Source: Muribaculaceae bacterium
GTDB taxonomy: Bacteria; Bacteroidota; Bacteroidia; Bacteroidales; Muribaculaceae
Assembly (NCBI GenBank): GCA_017443765.1
Contig: JAFSYB010000021.1
Location: 1-37,207, forward strand
Direction of reading: 5' to 3'
Length of the DNA: 37,207 nucleotides
Shown here: piece by piece, positions 23,047 through 31,281 of the stretch
Position numbering within the stretch: the stretch's first letter is position 1
How the letters are laid out: each line of letters starts with the position of its first letter
The notes under the pieces: model-generated
What the model was told of the DNA's origin: nothing
What the model saw: only the letters and a program-made list of their open reading frames with translations
Databases searched by the model: none
Made by a program: the position numbers and the translations under genes

Positions 23047-23345
23047 CTATAACGTTTTGTGTGGGTGAACAGCTTGGAATCCCATGCTTTAAATCATGCG
23101 GAAACAGGAAATTGGAAGACAACTTGAACAACTCAAAACAAGCATTTCAAGCATCTTCGACGCGTGCGCCGTGGGTTTCTTTCACTTTGAGGCCCACGGC
23201 ATCACGCAGACCTAAAGCCTGCGTCTCACCATGCGTACGGCAAGCTACGAGCCGCATTTCAGGCGGGCAGGCGGATGTAGCGATAACCTCTTCGAGGTCT
23301 TTACCGGCTATCACACAACCGTGCCGACATAAAAACACTGGATTT
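23047..23345. mobile_element. truncated copy of a non-autonomous inverted-repeat element
   Basis: The left end TATAACGTTTTGTGTGGGTGAAC resembles the terminal repeats of the element at 25347-25801 (given here as its key word TAACGTTTTGTGTGG). A 92-bp core (23085-23176) aligns without gaps to 25395-25486 with five mismatches. A second block (CCTCTTCGAGGTCTT...TATCACAC...GACATA, about 23287-23338) matches 25669-25724. No right terminal repeat was found before the neighbouring gene, so this copy is probably truncated. A 76-codon minus-strand frame inside is not convincing as a gene. Confidence 0.6.
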
Positions 23346-23373
23346 TGCAAGAGCACCGTGATGGTGGCTATCA

Positions 23374-24012
23374 TCAAATCCTGTATTCGGCATCATACAC
23401 TCTCATCTTGAAAACAAAGCCATGAGGCAACGACTCATGAAAGCGCAATCTTTGCAGACTGTAAATAGTCTTGTTAAAAGCTCTTGCCGACTTTGCCATC
23501 ATTCCATTACCACGCTTGTCGCTTAATCGACAAGAAAAGAGAGCCGTCTTTTCTCTATATTGATCACAAAAGTCCGAGATAGAATACAAACGTTCTATCG
23601 TAACAGTTAACTGTCGTTTTGCCGTTTCTAATTTACCATCTTGCTCAACCCCGGTCTTAGGCTGTTTGAATGGGTATATATAGTCCGAACTGGTTTTGGT
23701 CAACTCATTCAATAACAGGAAGTCACAACCCATGCGTGGTGAAATCGCAAAATCACAACAGCTGGGAGTATTATCTTCGCCATGAATCTGCTTTGTAAAG
23801 GCTTCTAAATCGATGATTTCCACATCATTCGCATTCCTGCGTATCACCGCCACACCATGGCCCTTGGGTTGCACGATGCTTGGTTTCTTGTCTTCTATCT
23901 CGAAACAGATTGCGGCGGGGGATTCTATCCTCAGCGACCTGGAGGCGGCTTTCCACGTCACACCGAAATGCCGCGCATAGTCGGTAACCAAAAAATCCGA
24001 AAAGCTACTCAT
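23374..24012 (-). CDS. partner protein of the AAA ATPase, possible PD-(D/E)XK-like nuclease
   Basis: This 212-aa protein is encoded immediately after the ATPase, overlapping it by 8 bp, so the two should be made together. I do not recognise a named family. The central part reads SCCDFAISP, then DFLLLNELTK, then KLETAKRQLTVTIERL. An acidic residue (Asp87), a strand ending in Glu103 with Lys106, and a helix carrying A..QL resemble the core of PD-(D/E)XK nucleases, though the usual E-x-K spacing is off by one. The N-terminal 80 residues contain GHGVAVIRRN and strand-rich sequence. No signal peptide or membrane segment. Effector of an ATPase-controlled defence pair is one reading; an inhibitor or adaptor is equally possible. 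Confidence 0.65.
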   Translation of the reverse strand: MSSFSDFLVTDYARHFGVTWKAASRSLRIESPAAICFEIEDKKPSIVQPKGHGVAVIRRNANDVEIIDLEAFTKQIHGEDNTPSCCDFAISPRMGCDFLLLNELTKTSSDYIYPFKQPKTGVEQDGKLETAKRQLTVTIERLYSISDFCDQYREKTALFSCRLSDKRGNGMMAKSARAFNKTIYSLQRLRFHESLPHGFVFKMRVYDAEYRI

Positions 24013-25171
24013 CTACTAATTCCTCCTCCGAAAGAGATGCATAGTCATTATATATATCCTCCATAGCCTCCGAGAGGTCAAGCGTGTTGACCACCAGCTG
24101 ATTCGTGTCCTCATCAGTTGCCATCAAGTCCATCAGCCCGCCGTTGGACACTTTAAAAGCCGCAAGGTCTTCGGGGTTGATTGATGGGTAGGTTTTGCGT
24201 CCAGTTGGGGTGTAATTTGCCCTCAACAGCACATTCAGTTGGTTGATGATATAAGGGCTGTGTGTCGTGACGGTCAACACATGTTTTCTCCGGCCATTGC
24301 AACAGGCCACGATAAAGTTCAGCAGGTCGCGTTGTGTTGTGGGGTATAGATTCAGTTCGGGTTCCTCGACCACAAAACTCGTGCGGTGAGTTTGCAAAAG
24401 GCGTTCAATCCTCAATTCCACGGCACGGTTCATGCCGTTGCTTGCCAAATGGTTTCTCACAGTCTTTCGGTCGCGCTCCTGCGCCACACTCAGGGTTTTT
24501 GCCTCAACGCTGCCGCTATAAAACACCTTTGAATAGAAATCGATGGCCACGGCCACCGGGACAATGCTCTGGAGCCCGCTTGAACTGTCGTCGAGCCTGA
24601 TGTCATATTCCTTGCCATCGGCAACAATCCGGTTCTGAGGCTCGCCGTTTTCCATGGTTTGATAATACTTAATACCCAGATGTGCCAAGCCCAGACGATT
24701 CTGATAACCATAGTGCTGGCGAGCACTGTCAAAATCGACCGAAAAACTCTTGACATTGTTATCGTTGGTCTGGATAATGTCGCTAATGGCCAGAACACGC
24801 TCGGCAGGCACATACAAAACCTTCACACGCTCATAAGTCGACTTGGGTTTAAGGCTGATTTCGCAACGACCGCCCTTATAGCATATCACCGTGTAGTCCG
24901 ACTCATATGCTATCAACGAGTCTTCACGCAAGTATCCGTGCATGGAGTGGAAACGCTCTAATTGGGGGCGAAACATCTGCTCATATTTCGACAAATCGCC
25001 CTGGCGGTCAGGATGCGTTTGCACTTCCTTCTCCAGCCAGGTGCAGTAACTCACAATCTTGGCTATTGTGCTTTTGCCACTGCCCTGGCGACCGATGAAG
25101 AAGTTAAACCGCCTCATCTCAAAGTCAGCTTTTACCACTGGTCCCACGTGCTCAATATGAAGCTTTGCCAT
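24005..25171 (-). CDS. AAA/ABC-type ATPase of an uncharacterised two-gene module
   Basis: The 388-aa protein is a compact SMC/ABC-like ATPase without an obvious coiled-coil insertion. It has Walker A GRQGSGKST (27-35), an ABC-signature-like SSSGLQS (196-202), Walker B FVVEEPEL (Glu269-Glu270 then PEL) and a switch-histidine motif TTHSPYI (His304). This layout is that of the AAA_15/AAA_21-type ATPases found in anti-phage pairs such as those with TOPRIM or HNH effectors, but no nuclease domain is fused here. The C-terminus (SEAMEDIYNDYASLSEEELVDE) is acidic. It overlaps the partner gene by 8 bp. A remnant of a second copy lies at 21708-21882, so the locus has been duplicated and partly lost. 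Confidence 0.85.
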   Translation of the reverse strand: MAKLHIEHVGPVVKADFEMRRFNFFIGRQGSGKSTIAKIVSYCTWLEKEVQTHPDRQGDLSKYEQMFRPQLERFHSMHGYLREDSLIAYESDYTVICYKGGRCEISLKPKSTYERVKVLYVPAERVLAISDIIQTNDNNVKSFSVDFDSARQHYGYQNRLGLAHLGIKYYQTMENGEPQNRIVADGKEYDIRLDDSSSGLQSIVPVAVAIDFYSKVFYSGSVEAKTLSVAQERDRKTVRNHLASNGMNRAVELRIERLLQTHRTSFVVEEPELNLYPTTQRDLLNFIVACCNGRRKHVLTVTTHSPYIINQLNVLLRANYTPTGRKTYPSINPEDLAAFKVSNGGLMDLMATDEDTNQLVVNTLDLSEAMEDIYNDYASLSEEELVDE

Positions 25172-25186
25172 ATCTCCTTGTTTTGA

Positions 25187-25294
25187 TTGTAGGTTCTGCG
25201 CAATATTTGCTTTGCAAAATTAGCAAATACCGCTCAATACCCTTGCGCCTTTTGGGTGTTTTTTATATATTTAACGTGAATATGGTGCGTTCAT
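25187..25294. repeat. upstream region of the AAA-ATPase gene, duplicated in the fossil copy
   Basis: This 108-bp block matches 21775-21882 with 7 mismatches and no gaps. It contains the inverted-like words TTTGCTTTGCAAAATTAGCAAA and the minus-strand -7 box described separately. Confidence 0.8.
25215..25222 (-). promoter_or_regulatory. -7 box upstream of the AAA-ATPase gene
   Basis: TAATTTTG on the minus strand matches TAnnTTTG, 43 bp before the ATG. No good -33 box is at the expected distance. The same box is conserved in the fossil copy. Confidence 0.45.
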
Positions 25295-25346
25295 AATCAT
25301 ACTCATTCCGATGACTTTTCCGCACTTGGGCGAAAAGAAAAGGTTC

Positions 25347-25801
25347 TGTAACATTGTGTGTGGAGTACAGCTTGGGAATCACATACGTTTCCCTTGCTTT
25401 AAACCATGCGGAAACAGGAAATTGGAAGACAACTTGAACAACCCAAAACAACCGTTTCAAGCATCTTCGACGCGTGCGTCGTGGGTCTGCATGAGTCCTC
25501 GAGACCTAAGGCGCCGTGTCACGTGAGTTCCGAACGCTCAACGCCGTGATAGACCTGGCCATGAAGTTCATCTTCGAGGCACGATACGGGTGACCGCTCG
25601 GTAAACAAGCTGCGTGCATCTCCGATGCACTTGCATGTCTTTAACATAGTATCGGACCTGCGACCCGACCGACCTCATCGAGGTCTTAGACCGCTTATCA
25701 CACACCCGAAACGACATAGAAACACTCGAGTTTGCAGGTGTCACTTATATTCGCCTAATTCGTGCAATTCGCAATGAGTATTACCCACACAAAACGTTAC
25801 A
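25347..25801. mobile_element. 455-bp non-autonomous element with terminal inverted repeats (MITE-like)
   Basis: The left end TGTAACATTGTGTGTGG faces the right end, whose complement reads TGTAACGTTTTGTGTGG; 14 of these 17 positions agree. The interior has no credible gene but several small palindromes, such as GTGCATC-TCC-GATGCAC and CCTC-ATC-GAGG. A second, shortened copy lies at 23047-23345, and a third fragment (CTTATCACACAGGCATGCCGACATAG) at 25903-25928. I could not identify a clear target-site duplication, nor the transposase that would mobilise it. Confidence 0.6.
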
Positions 25802-25856
25802 AAGCCAATATTTCTTTCCGCTGTAAAAATTTTGAAATAAATTTTTGAAAAATTTC

Positions 25857-25870
25857 CCGCCGCAAGGCGG
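25857..25870 (-). terminator. hairpin downstream of the ABC-F gene
   Basis: On the minus strand CCGCC-TTGC-GGCGG is followed by GAAATTTTTC, about 70 bp past the ABC-F stop codon, a modest Rho-independent terminator. Confidence 0.5.
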
Positions 25871-25939
25871 CCCCGTGTCCGCAAACCGTGTTATGTTGCC
25901 CGCTTATCACACAGGCATGCCGACATAGTGCGAGTGACA

Positions 25940-27868
25940 CTAAGTGTTGCCGGCCTGAGCTTCTTCCCACTGCTGCATGGCGTCGTCGAGCTGGCGGTTG
26001 AGGAGTGCATGGCGGTTGTAGATGTCGGGGTCGGTGGCATTTCCCTGGGCAAGCTGCTCCTCGATGTGGGCAATGCGCTGCTCCAAGTCGGCGATCAGTT
26101 CCTCGAGCTTCTTGACGCGCCGCTCGGCCTGCTTGCGCTCGCGCTCGCGCTCTTTCTGCTCCAAGTAGCTTTGTTTGCCCGCGCTGGGTTGCTGACCAGC
26201 GTCGGTGGGCAGCGTGGCGGTTCTCGGTTGCGACGATTTGGCCTCGAGCTGCTGGAGCGTGTCGAGCTGTTTCTTTTCCAAAAACTCGTAGATGCCACAC
26301 AGGTGCTCACGCACGCGGTGGTCGCCAAACTCATAAACCTTCTGCACCAGTCCGTTCAGGAAGTCACGGTCGTGGCTCACGACGATGAGCGTGCCATCGT
26401 AGGCCATCAGCGCCTGCTTGAGGATGTCCTTGGTGCGCATATCGAGGTGGTTGGTGGGCTCGTCGAGGATGAGCAGGTTCACGGGAGCGAGCAGCAGCTT
26501 GATCATGGCCAAGCGGCTTTTCTCGCCCCCCGAGAGCACGCGCACCGGTTTGTCGGCGGCCTTGCCACCGAACATGAAAGCGCCCAGCAGGTCGTTGATT
26601 CGCGAGCGGATGTCGCCCACGGCGGCATAGTCGATGGTGTCGTGCACGGTGAGGCTCTCGTCGAGCAGTTGCGCCTGGTTTTGGGCAAAGTAGCCGATTT
26701 TCACGTTGTGGCCAATGGTGAGTGTGCCTTCGTAGGGAATTTCGCCCATGATGCACTTCACGAGGGTGGACTTGCCAGCACCGTTCTTGCCCACAAAGGC
26801 CACTTTCTCGCCGCGTTTGATGGTGAAGTTGACGCCGGCAAACACGTTGAGCGCGCCATAGTCCTTGCGCAGGCTGTCGGCAATGACGGGATAGTCGCCC
26901 GAGCGCGGTGCCGGCGGAAAGCTCAGGTGCAGGCGCGAGGTGTCCACCTCGTCGACCTCGATGCGCTCGATTTTCTCCAGCTGCTTGATTCGGCTCTGCA
27001 CTTGCACAGCCTTGGTGGCCTTGTAGCGGAAACGCTCGATAAACTCCTCGGTGTCGTGGATGAGCTTCTGCTGGTTTTCGTAGGCGCGCCGCTGCTGTTC
27101 CAACCTTTCCTGGCGCAACTGCACAAAGTGGGAATAGTTCACATTGTAATCGTAGATATGCCCCAGCTCGATTTCCACTGTTCGGTGGGTAACGTTGTCG
27201 ATAAAGGCACGGTCGTGGCTCACGAGCAGCAAGGCACCGTTGCGGGTCTTGAGGAACTGCTCGAGCCACTGGATAGACTCAATGTCGAGGTGGTTAGTGG
27301 GCTCGTCGAGCAGGAGCACCTCGGGAGCCTGGAGCAGGAGTTTGGCAATCTCGACACGCATGCGCCATCCGCCGCTGAACTCGCTCGTTTGCCGGTCGAA
27401 GTCGCTGCGTACAAAGCCCAGTCCAATGAGGGTTTTCTCGGCCTGAGCCTCGAGGTTGTCGCTCTGCAACATGGTGCGCACCTCGGTTTTGAGCGCAAGG
27501 CGGTCGATGAGGTCGTGGTAGGCCGGCGTGTCGTAGTCGGCGCGCTCGGCCAGCTGGCGGTTGAGGTCGTCAATCACACGGTCGAGCTCGTGCACATGGC
27601 TGAACGCCTTGCGCACCTCGTCGAGCAGCGAGCAGTTGTCGGTGAGGCGCATTTGCTGCGGCAGGTAGCCGATGGTGACATCGGTTGGGCGCGCCACCAC
27701 CCCACCCGATGGCGACTGCAAGCCGGCAATGATTTTCATCAGTGTCGACTTACCGGCGCCGTTGCGTCCCACCAGGGCGATGCGGTCGCGCTTGTTGATT
27801 ACAAAGTTGATATCGCGCAGCAGCGTCACGCTGCCAAACTCCACACTCAGGTTCTGAACAGAAATCAT
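25940..27868 (-). CDS. ABC-F family ATPase
   Basis: The 642-aa protein has two ABC ATPase domains and no membrane domain, which defines ABC-F proteins that act at the ribosome E site. The first Walker A is GRNGAGKST (34-42), with signature SGGWRMR and Walker B LLLDEPTNHLD. The second half has GKNGAGKST, LSGGEKSRLAMIKLLL and LILDEPTNHLD. The inter-domain linker is rich in charged residues (QERLEQQRRAYENQQKLIHD). A C-terminal coiled coil (QKERERERKQAERRVKKLEELIADLEQRI) resembles Uup/YdiF-type members. It is more likely a translation or housekeeping factor than an antibiotic-resistance type, but the subfamily is uncertain. It starts 22 bp after galM. Confidence 0.93.
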   Translation of the reverse strand: MISVQNLSVEFGSVTLLRDINFVINKRDRIALVGRNGAGKSTLMKIIAGLQSPSGGVVARPTDVTIGYLPQQMRLTDNCSLLDEVRKAFSHVHELDRVIDDLNRQLAERADYDTPAYHDLIDRLALKTEVRTMLQSDNLEAQAEKTLIGLGFVRSDFDRQTSEFSGGWRMRVEIAKLLLQAPEVLLLDEPTNHLDIESIQWLEQFLKTRNGALLLVSHDRAFIDNVTHRTVEIELGHIYDYNVNYSHFVQLRQERLEQQRRAYENQQKLIHDTEEFIERFRYKATKAVQVQSRIKQLEKIERIEVDEVDTSRLHLSFPPAPRSGDYPVIADSLRKDYGALNVFAGVNFTIKRGEKVAFVGKNGAGKSTLVKCIMGEIPYEGTLTIGHNVKIGYFAQNQAQLLDESLTVHDTIDYAAVGDIRSRINDLLGAFMFGGKAADKPVRVLSGGEKSRLAMIKLLLAPVNLLILDEPTNHLDMRTKDILKQALMAYDGTLIVVSHDRDFLNGLVQKVYEFGDHRVREHLCGIYEFLEKKQLDTLQQLEAKSSQPRTATLPTDAGQQPSAGKQSYLEQKERERERKQAERRVKKLEELIADLEQRIAHIEEQLAQGNATDPDIYNRHALLNRQLDDAMQQWEEAQAGNT

Positions 27869-27890
27869 ACCTTCCTACCCAAAAAAGTAG

Positions 27891-28946
27891 TCAGCTTGCC
27901 GGCTCGTTGCCGAAGACGAAGAAGATGACGCGGTTGTATTCCTCGTTGGGGCGCAAAAGCTGCGAGGGGAAGTTGGGCTTGTTGGGTGCATCGGGCATAC
28001 CCTGGCACTCGATGGCCACGCCGTCGTAGTCGTGGTAGACGTGTCCGTCCTTTCCCGTTGGGCATCCGTTGAGCCAGTTGCCGGTGTAAATTTGCACGGC
28101 GGGCTGGTCGGTGAGCACATCAAGCGTGCGTCCGGTGGCGCGGTGGCGCAGTTTCACGGCGGTGCTCAGCTCGTAACGGTTATCAGCGTCGAGCACCCAG
28201 CAGTTGTCATAGCCCTTGCCGTAGTTCAGTGCGGCAAAGTCCTGCTTGATGTCGCGCCCGATGGGCTTTAACCGGGTAAAGTCCATCGGCGTGCCGGCCA
28301 CGGGAGCAATCTCGCCCGTAGGAATGAGCGTGTCGTCGGTGGGCAGCCAGTGCGTGGCATCGATGAACAACTCATGGTCGAGCACGGTGCCGCTGCCCTC
28401 GCCAGCCAGGTTGAAGTAGGTGTGGTTGGTGAGGTTGACCACGGTGGGCGCGTTGGTGACGGCGTTCAGCTCAATCTTGAGCACGTTGTCGTCGGTCCAG
28501 GTGTAGGCCACACGAGCCTGGAGTTCGCCCGGATAATGCTCGTCGCCATCGGGGCTGACAAGGGTGAAAACCACGCGGTTGTTCCCGGCCAGCTCGGCAT
28601 CCCAGATTTGGTTCTGGAACCCCTCGGGGCCGCCGTGCAGGGCGTTAGGCCCGTTGTTGATGGCCAGCTGATGGAGCTTGCCGTCGATCATCAATCGTCC
28701 GCCGGCAATGCGGTTGGCGTAGCGGCCGGGCACCTTGCCCATGCAGGGGCCGTCGTGCAGGTAGTCAGCCACTCGGGCGTAGCCCAGCACCACGTCGGCC
28801 AGCTGGCCGCGGCTGTCGGGCACGATGATGGAGGTGATGCCGGCACCGAGCGACGACAGCGTGACGCTTGCGCCGCTCTTGTTCTCCAGCCGGTAAATCA
28901 TGACCTCGCCCCGCGGGGTGAGGCAGGGTTCGATGAAATGCTTCAT
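27891..28946 (-). CDS. galM: aldose 1-epimerase (mutarotase)
   Basis: GalM interconverts alpha and beta anomers of galactose and glucose, feeding GalK. The 351-aa product shows the family layout: GKVPGRYANRIAGG near residue 70 (substrate Asn/Arg), NGPNALHGG, the catalytic-His motif NLTNHTYFNL near 175, and VAIECQGMPDAPNKPNFP with the catalytic Glu near the C-terminus. No signal peptide is seen, so it is cytosolic, although secreted relatives exist in Bacteroides. It starts 3 bp after the galK stop codon. Confidence 0.95.
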   Translation of the reverse strand: MKHFIEPCLTPRGEVMIYRLENKSGASVTLSSLGAGITSIIVPDSRGQLADVVLGYARVADYLHDGPCMGKVPGRYANRIAGGRLMIDGKLHQLAINNGPNALHGGPEGFQNQIWDAELAGNNRVVFTLVSPDGDEHYPGELQARVAYTWTDDNVLKIELNAVTNAPTVVNLTNHTYFNLAGEGSGTVLDHELFIDATHWLPTDDTLIPTGEIAPVAGTPMDFTRLKPIGRDIKQDFAALNYGKGYDNCWVLDADNRYELSTAVKLRHRATGRTLDVLTDQPAVQIYTGNWLNGCPTGKDGHVYHDYDGVAIECQGMPDAPNKPNFPSQLLRPNEEYNRVIFFVFGNEPAS

Positions 28947-28949
28947 GGC

Positions 28950-30083
28950 TCAATCACACTTGTGTGCCCCGTCGCTGATTACCACGGGATAGACGGCGGG
29001 CTCGTGGCCATATTTCTTGTTGAACTTCTCGCAAGCAGTGGCGATGAACGAATCACAGAGGTCGTCCTTGACCAGGTTGATGGTGCAACCGCCGAAACCA
29101 CCGCCCATAATGCGCGAGCCGGTCACGCCACACTCACGGGCGATGTCGTTGAGGAAATCCAGCTCCTCGCAGCTCACCTCGTAGTCGTGCGAGAGTCCCC
29201 GATGGGTCTCATACATGCAGCGTCCCACGGTGTCGAAGTCGTTACGCTGCAGGGCATCGCACACGTCGAGCACACGCTGCTTCTCGCCGATGACGTAACG
29301 CGCACGCATGTAGTCCTCGTCGCTGATGCGGTCGCGAGCGGCATCGAGCATGGCCATGTCGGCATCGCGCAGGGTGTCCACGCCCAGCGTGGCGGCCACG
29401 CGCTCGCACGACTGGCGGCGCTTGTTGTAGGGAGAATCGACCAGCTCATGTTTCACACGCGAATCGAGCAGCACAAGCTTGTAGCCGTCGGCCTTGAACG
29501 GATAGTACTCATATTCCAGCGAGCGACAGTCGAGGCGCATGAGGTGGTCGCGCTTGCCAAACACCGAGGCGAACTGGTCCATAATGCCGCAGTTCACGCC
29601 GCAATAGTTGTGCTCGGTGCTCTGTCCGATGAGGGCAAGCTCGAATTTCTCAATCTTGTTCTCGTTGAACAGGTCGTTGAGCGCAAAGGCAAAGCACGAC
29701 TCGAGTGCCGCGCTCGACGACAGGCCGGCGCCCAGGGGCACGTTGCCGGCAAACACGGTGTCGAAACCGCGCACGGTGAACCCGCGCTTGATGACTTCGC
29801 GGCACACGCCGAAGATGTAGCGTGCCCACTGCTCCTGCGGCAAGTCCTCCTCGTTAAGGCCGAACTCGCAGTAGCTGTCGAGGTCGGCGCTGAGCACGCG
29901 CACGCGATCGGTGCCGTTAATGTTGATTTCGGCCATGATACACTTGTCGATGGCTCCGGGGAACACAAAGCCCCCATTATAGTCGGTGTGCTCGCCAATC
30001 AGGTTGATGCGTCCGGCCGAGGCGTAGAACACGCCCTGCGTGCCAAAGCGACTGTCGAACAGCGATTTGATTTTCTCTTTCAT
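28950..30083 (-). CDS. galK: galactokinase
   Basis: GalK phosphorylates alpha-D-galactose at C1, the first committed Leloir step. The 377-aa product has the galactokinase signature GRINLIGEHTDYN (24-36), the GHMP ATP loop PLGAGLSSSAALE, and the third motif RIMGGGFGGCTINLV near the end. GalT and GalE are not in this window. A strong terminator just upstream of it (30124-30168) separates it from the GGGtGRT gene, so galK-galM-ABC-F probably has its own start site or depends on read-through. I did not find a convincing promoter box in the 40 bp available. Confidence 0.96.
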   Translation of the reverse strand: MKEKIKSLFDSRFGTQGVFYASAGRINLIGEHTDYNGGFVFPGAIDKCIMAEININGTDRVRVLSADLDSYCEFGLNEEDLPQEQWARYIFGVCREVIKRGFTVRGFDTVFAGNVPLGAGLSSSAALESCFAFALNDLFNENKIEKFELALIGQSTEHNYCGVNCGIMDQFASVFGKRDHLMRLDCRSLEYEYYPFKADGYKLVLLDSRVKHELVDSPYNKRRQSCERVAATLGVDTLRDADMAMLDAARDRISDEDYMRARYVIGEKQRVLDVCDALQRNDFDTVGRCMYETHRGLSHDYEVSCEELDFLNDIARECGVTGSRIMGGGFGGCTINLVKDDLCDSFIATACEKFNKKYGHEPAVYPVVISDGAHKCD

Positions 30084-30123
30084 TTTGGTTGGGAAGTGTT
30101 ATGGAATAAAAAAACAAAAGAAT

Positions 30124-30168
30124 CCTACTTAAACGCGGGCGACTGTTGGGCCGCCCGCGTTAAGTAGG
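30124..30168 (-). terminator. strong Rho-independent terminator after the GGGtGRT gene
   Basis: CCTACTTAA-A-CGCGGGCG pairs with CGCCCGCG-TTAAGTAGG: 17 bp with a single bulge and a 10-nt loop. On the minus strand it is followed by a tract reading CTTTTGTTTTTTTATTCC. It begins 5 bp after the GGGtGRT stop codon. Confidence 0.85.
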
Positions 30169-30173
30169 GATTG

Positions 30174-31184
30174 TCACTTGTTCAGGGCCTGAGCCACATC
30201 CACGGCCACAGCCACGGTGCAACCCACCATGGGATTGTTGCCGATACCCAGGAATCCCATCATCTCCACGTGTGCGGGCACCGAGCTGGAGCCGGCAAAC
30301 TGTGCGTCGCTGTGCATGCGTCCCAGCGTGTCGGTCATGCCATAGCTGGCGGGTCCGGCGGCCATGTTGTCGGGGTGCAGCGTGCGTCCCGTGCCGCCGC
30401 CGCTGGCTACGCTGAAGTAGGGCTTGCCGGCCAGCACGCGCTCCTTCTTGTAGGTTCCGGCCACGGGGTGCTGGAAGCGGGTGGGATTGGTGGAGTTGCC
30501 GGTGATGGACACGTCAACGCCCTCCTTCCACATGATGGCCACGCCCTCGCGCACGTCGTCGGCGCCGTAGCAGTTCACCTTGGCGCGGTCGCCATCGCTG
30601 TAGGGCGTGCGGGCCACCTCCTTCAATTCGCCGGTGAAGTAGTCAAACTCGGTCTGCACGTAGGTGAAACCGTTGATGCGGCTGATGATTTTGGCGGCGT
30701 CCTTGCCCAGGCCGTTGAGAATCACGCGCAGGGGTTCCTTGCGCACCTTGTTGGCCTTGCCGGCAATCTTGATGGCGCCCTCGGCGGCGGCAAACGACTC
30801 GTGTCCGGCCAGGAAGGCGAAGCACTTGGTCTCCTCGCGTAGCAGGCGTGCGGCCAGATTGCCGTGTCCCAGGCCCACCTTGCGGTCGTCGGCCACGCTG
30901 CCGGGAATGCAGAACGCCTGCAAGCCCAGACCGATGGCCTCGGCGGCATCGGCAGCCACCCGGCAACCTTTCTTCAAGGCAATGGCGGCACCGCACACGT
31001 AGGCCCACTTGGCATTCTCGAAACAAATCTGCTGCGTTTCCTCGCAGGTCTTGTAGGGGTCGATGCCATACTGGTCGCAGATGGCGTTGGCCTCCTCGAT
31101 ATCCTTGATGCCGGCGGCGTTCAGGGCGGCGAGCACCTGCGCCATGCGGCGGTCTTGCGACTCAAATTTTACTTCTCGTATCAT
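30174..31184 (-). CDS. GGGtGRT family protein
   Basis: The 336-aa protein belongs to the family named for its motif, here ASGGGTGRTLHPDN in the last third. Conserved-looking cysteines occur in ANAICDQYGIDPYKTCEETQQICFENAKWAYVCG at about residues 30-70, suiting iron-sulfur binding (inferred), and another in the GYAD-like segment KVNCYGADDV. ATG at 31184 (MIREVKFESQDRRMAQVL) is chosen; the frame extends 46 codons upstream into the gap after the NifU-like gene, but that part has no family character. The family is widespread in anaerobic gut bacteria with a NifU-like gene alongside, as here. Its reaction is not known to me. A strong terminator follows at once. Confidence 0.9.
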   Translation of the reverse strand: MIREVKFESQDRRMAQVLAALNAAGIKDIEEANAICDQYGIDPYKTCEETQQICFENAKWAYVCGAAIALKKGCRVAADAAEAIGLGLQAFCIPGSVADDRKVGLGHGNLAARLLREETKCFAFLAGHESFAAAEGAIKIAGKANKVRKEPLRVILNGLGKDAAKIISRINGFTYVQTEFDYFTGELKEVARTPYSDGDRAKVNCYGADDVREGVAIMWKEGVDVSITGNSTNPTRFQHPVAGTYKKERVLAGKPYFSVASGGGTGRTLHPDNMAAGPASYGMTDTLGRMHSDAQFAGSSSVPAHVEMMGFLGIGNNPMVGCTVAVAVDVAQALNK

Positions 31185-31281
31185 AATCGTTGAGCTGTTA
31201 GATTGTAGATGAAAATAGTGTGTACAACCGGTGTGCGATAATCGCTTATCACTTGCCGCCTGACACTTACTCCCTGATTCC

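Noticed and set aside
23147..23377. 76-codon minus-strand frame inside the truncated element
   Set aside because: The corresponding frame in the sister copy is broken, and small palindromes explain the composition. Only the shared end is noted as a finding.
25928..27928. 666-codon plus-strand frame over the ABC-F gene
   Set aside because: It is the exact antisense of two intact ABC ATPase domains, with low-complexity Val/His/Leu composition.
28350..30167. 605-codon plus-strand frame over galM and galK
   Set aside because: It is a shadow frame: both leftward genes are complete with family signatures, and the frame spans across their boundary.
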